The position numbers and the translations under genes were made by a program. From contig JALWJI010000034.1 of NCBI GenBank assembly GCA_027081695.1, forward strand, positions 1 through 6,430: a stretch of DNA of 6,430 nt. The letters are read 5' to 3'. Below, in pieces: positions 6,404-6,430 of this stretch; positions within the stretch are counted from its first letter, which is position 1; the number at the start of each line of letters is the position of its first letter. The stretch is from Acidilobaceae archaeon (GTDB lineage Archaea; Thermoproteota; Thermoprotei_A; Sulfolobales; Acidilobaceae). Below the pieces are notes generated by a model. That model saw only the letters and a list, made by a program, of their open reading frames with translations, was not told the DNA's origin and did not search any database.

Positions 6404-6430
6404 AATAGACATTATCATTCTTTATACCCT

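Overview
The window looks like chromosomal DNA from a hyperthermophilic crenarchaeon, probably near the Desulfurococcales. I infer this from gene content and style: a NurA/HerA DNA-end-processing pair, AGG/AGA arginine and ATA isoleucine codons, A-rich archaeal TATA-type promoters, and Shine-Dalgarno sites of the AGGTG/GAGGTGA type. No rRNA or other taxonomic marker is present, so the placement is tentative. I see no tRNA or rRNA gene, CRISPR array, insertion sequence or prophage gene.

Layout, left to right. (1) The window opens inside an amidohydrolase-2 family (TIM-barrel metal-dependent hydrolase) gene on the + strand; its N-terminus lies outside the window. A GC-rich potential hairpin straddles its stop codon. 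(2) After about 100 bases carrying a TATA-like element comes nurA (5'-3' nuclease). I start it at the ATG at 790, well downstream of the longest open frame, because an AGGTG ribosome binding site sits in front of it. (3) herA (hexameric DNA translocase) overlaps the end of nurA by 37 bases and has its own GGAGG site inside nurA, so the two form a tight operon. (4) A small acylphosphatase gene on the - strand converges on herA, with only 5 bases between the stop codons. (5) A roughly 190-base AT-rich intergenic region acts as a divergent promoter. Rightward it drives (6) a full-length acyl-CoA synthetase (AMP-forming ligase of the FadD type). That gene has a strong TATA box, a 15-base dyad at the expected transcription start, and an AGGTG site. 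The window ends in a pyrimidine-rich stretch that may terminate this gene.

How the genes work together: NurA and HerA are known partners that resect DNA double-strand ends, usually with Mre11-Rad50. No mre11 or rad50 gene lies in this window, and the convergent acylphosphatase closes the operon on the right. The acyl-CoA synthetase activates carboxylic acids to CoA thioesters. Its dyad suggests control by a dimeric repressor, perhaps one responding to fatty acids or acyl-CoA. The acylphosphatase may be unrelated to it except through the shared intergenic region.

The most notable points are the promoter dyad of the acyl-CoA synthetase gene, the long and divergent HerA (706 residues, with an acidic Pro/Ser-rich linker and a non-canonical motif after Walker A), and the strikingly G-poor nurA coding strand next to an ordinary herA. 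I found no clear evidence of a wholly new system.
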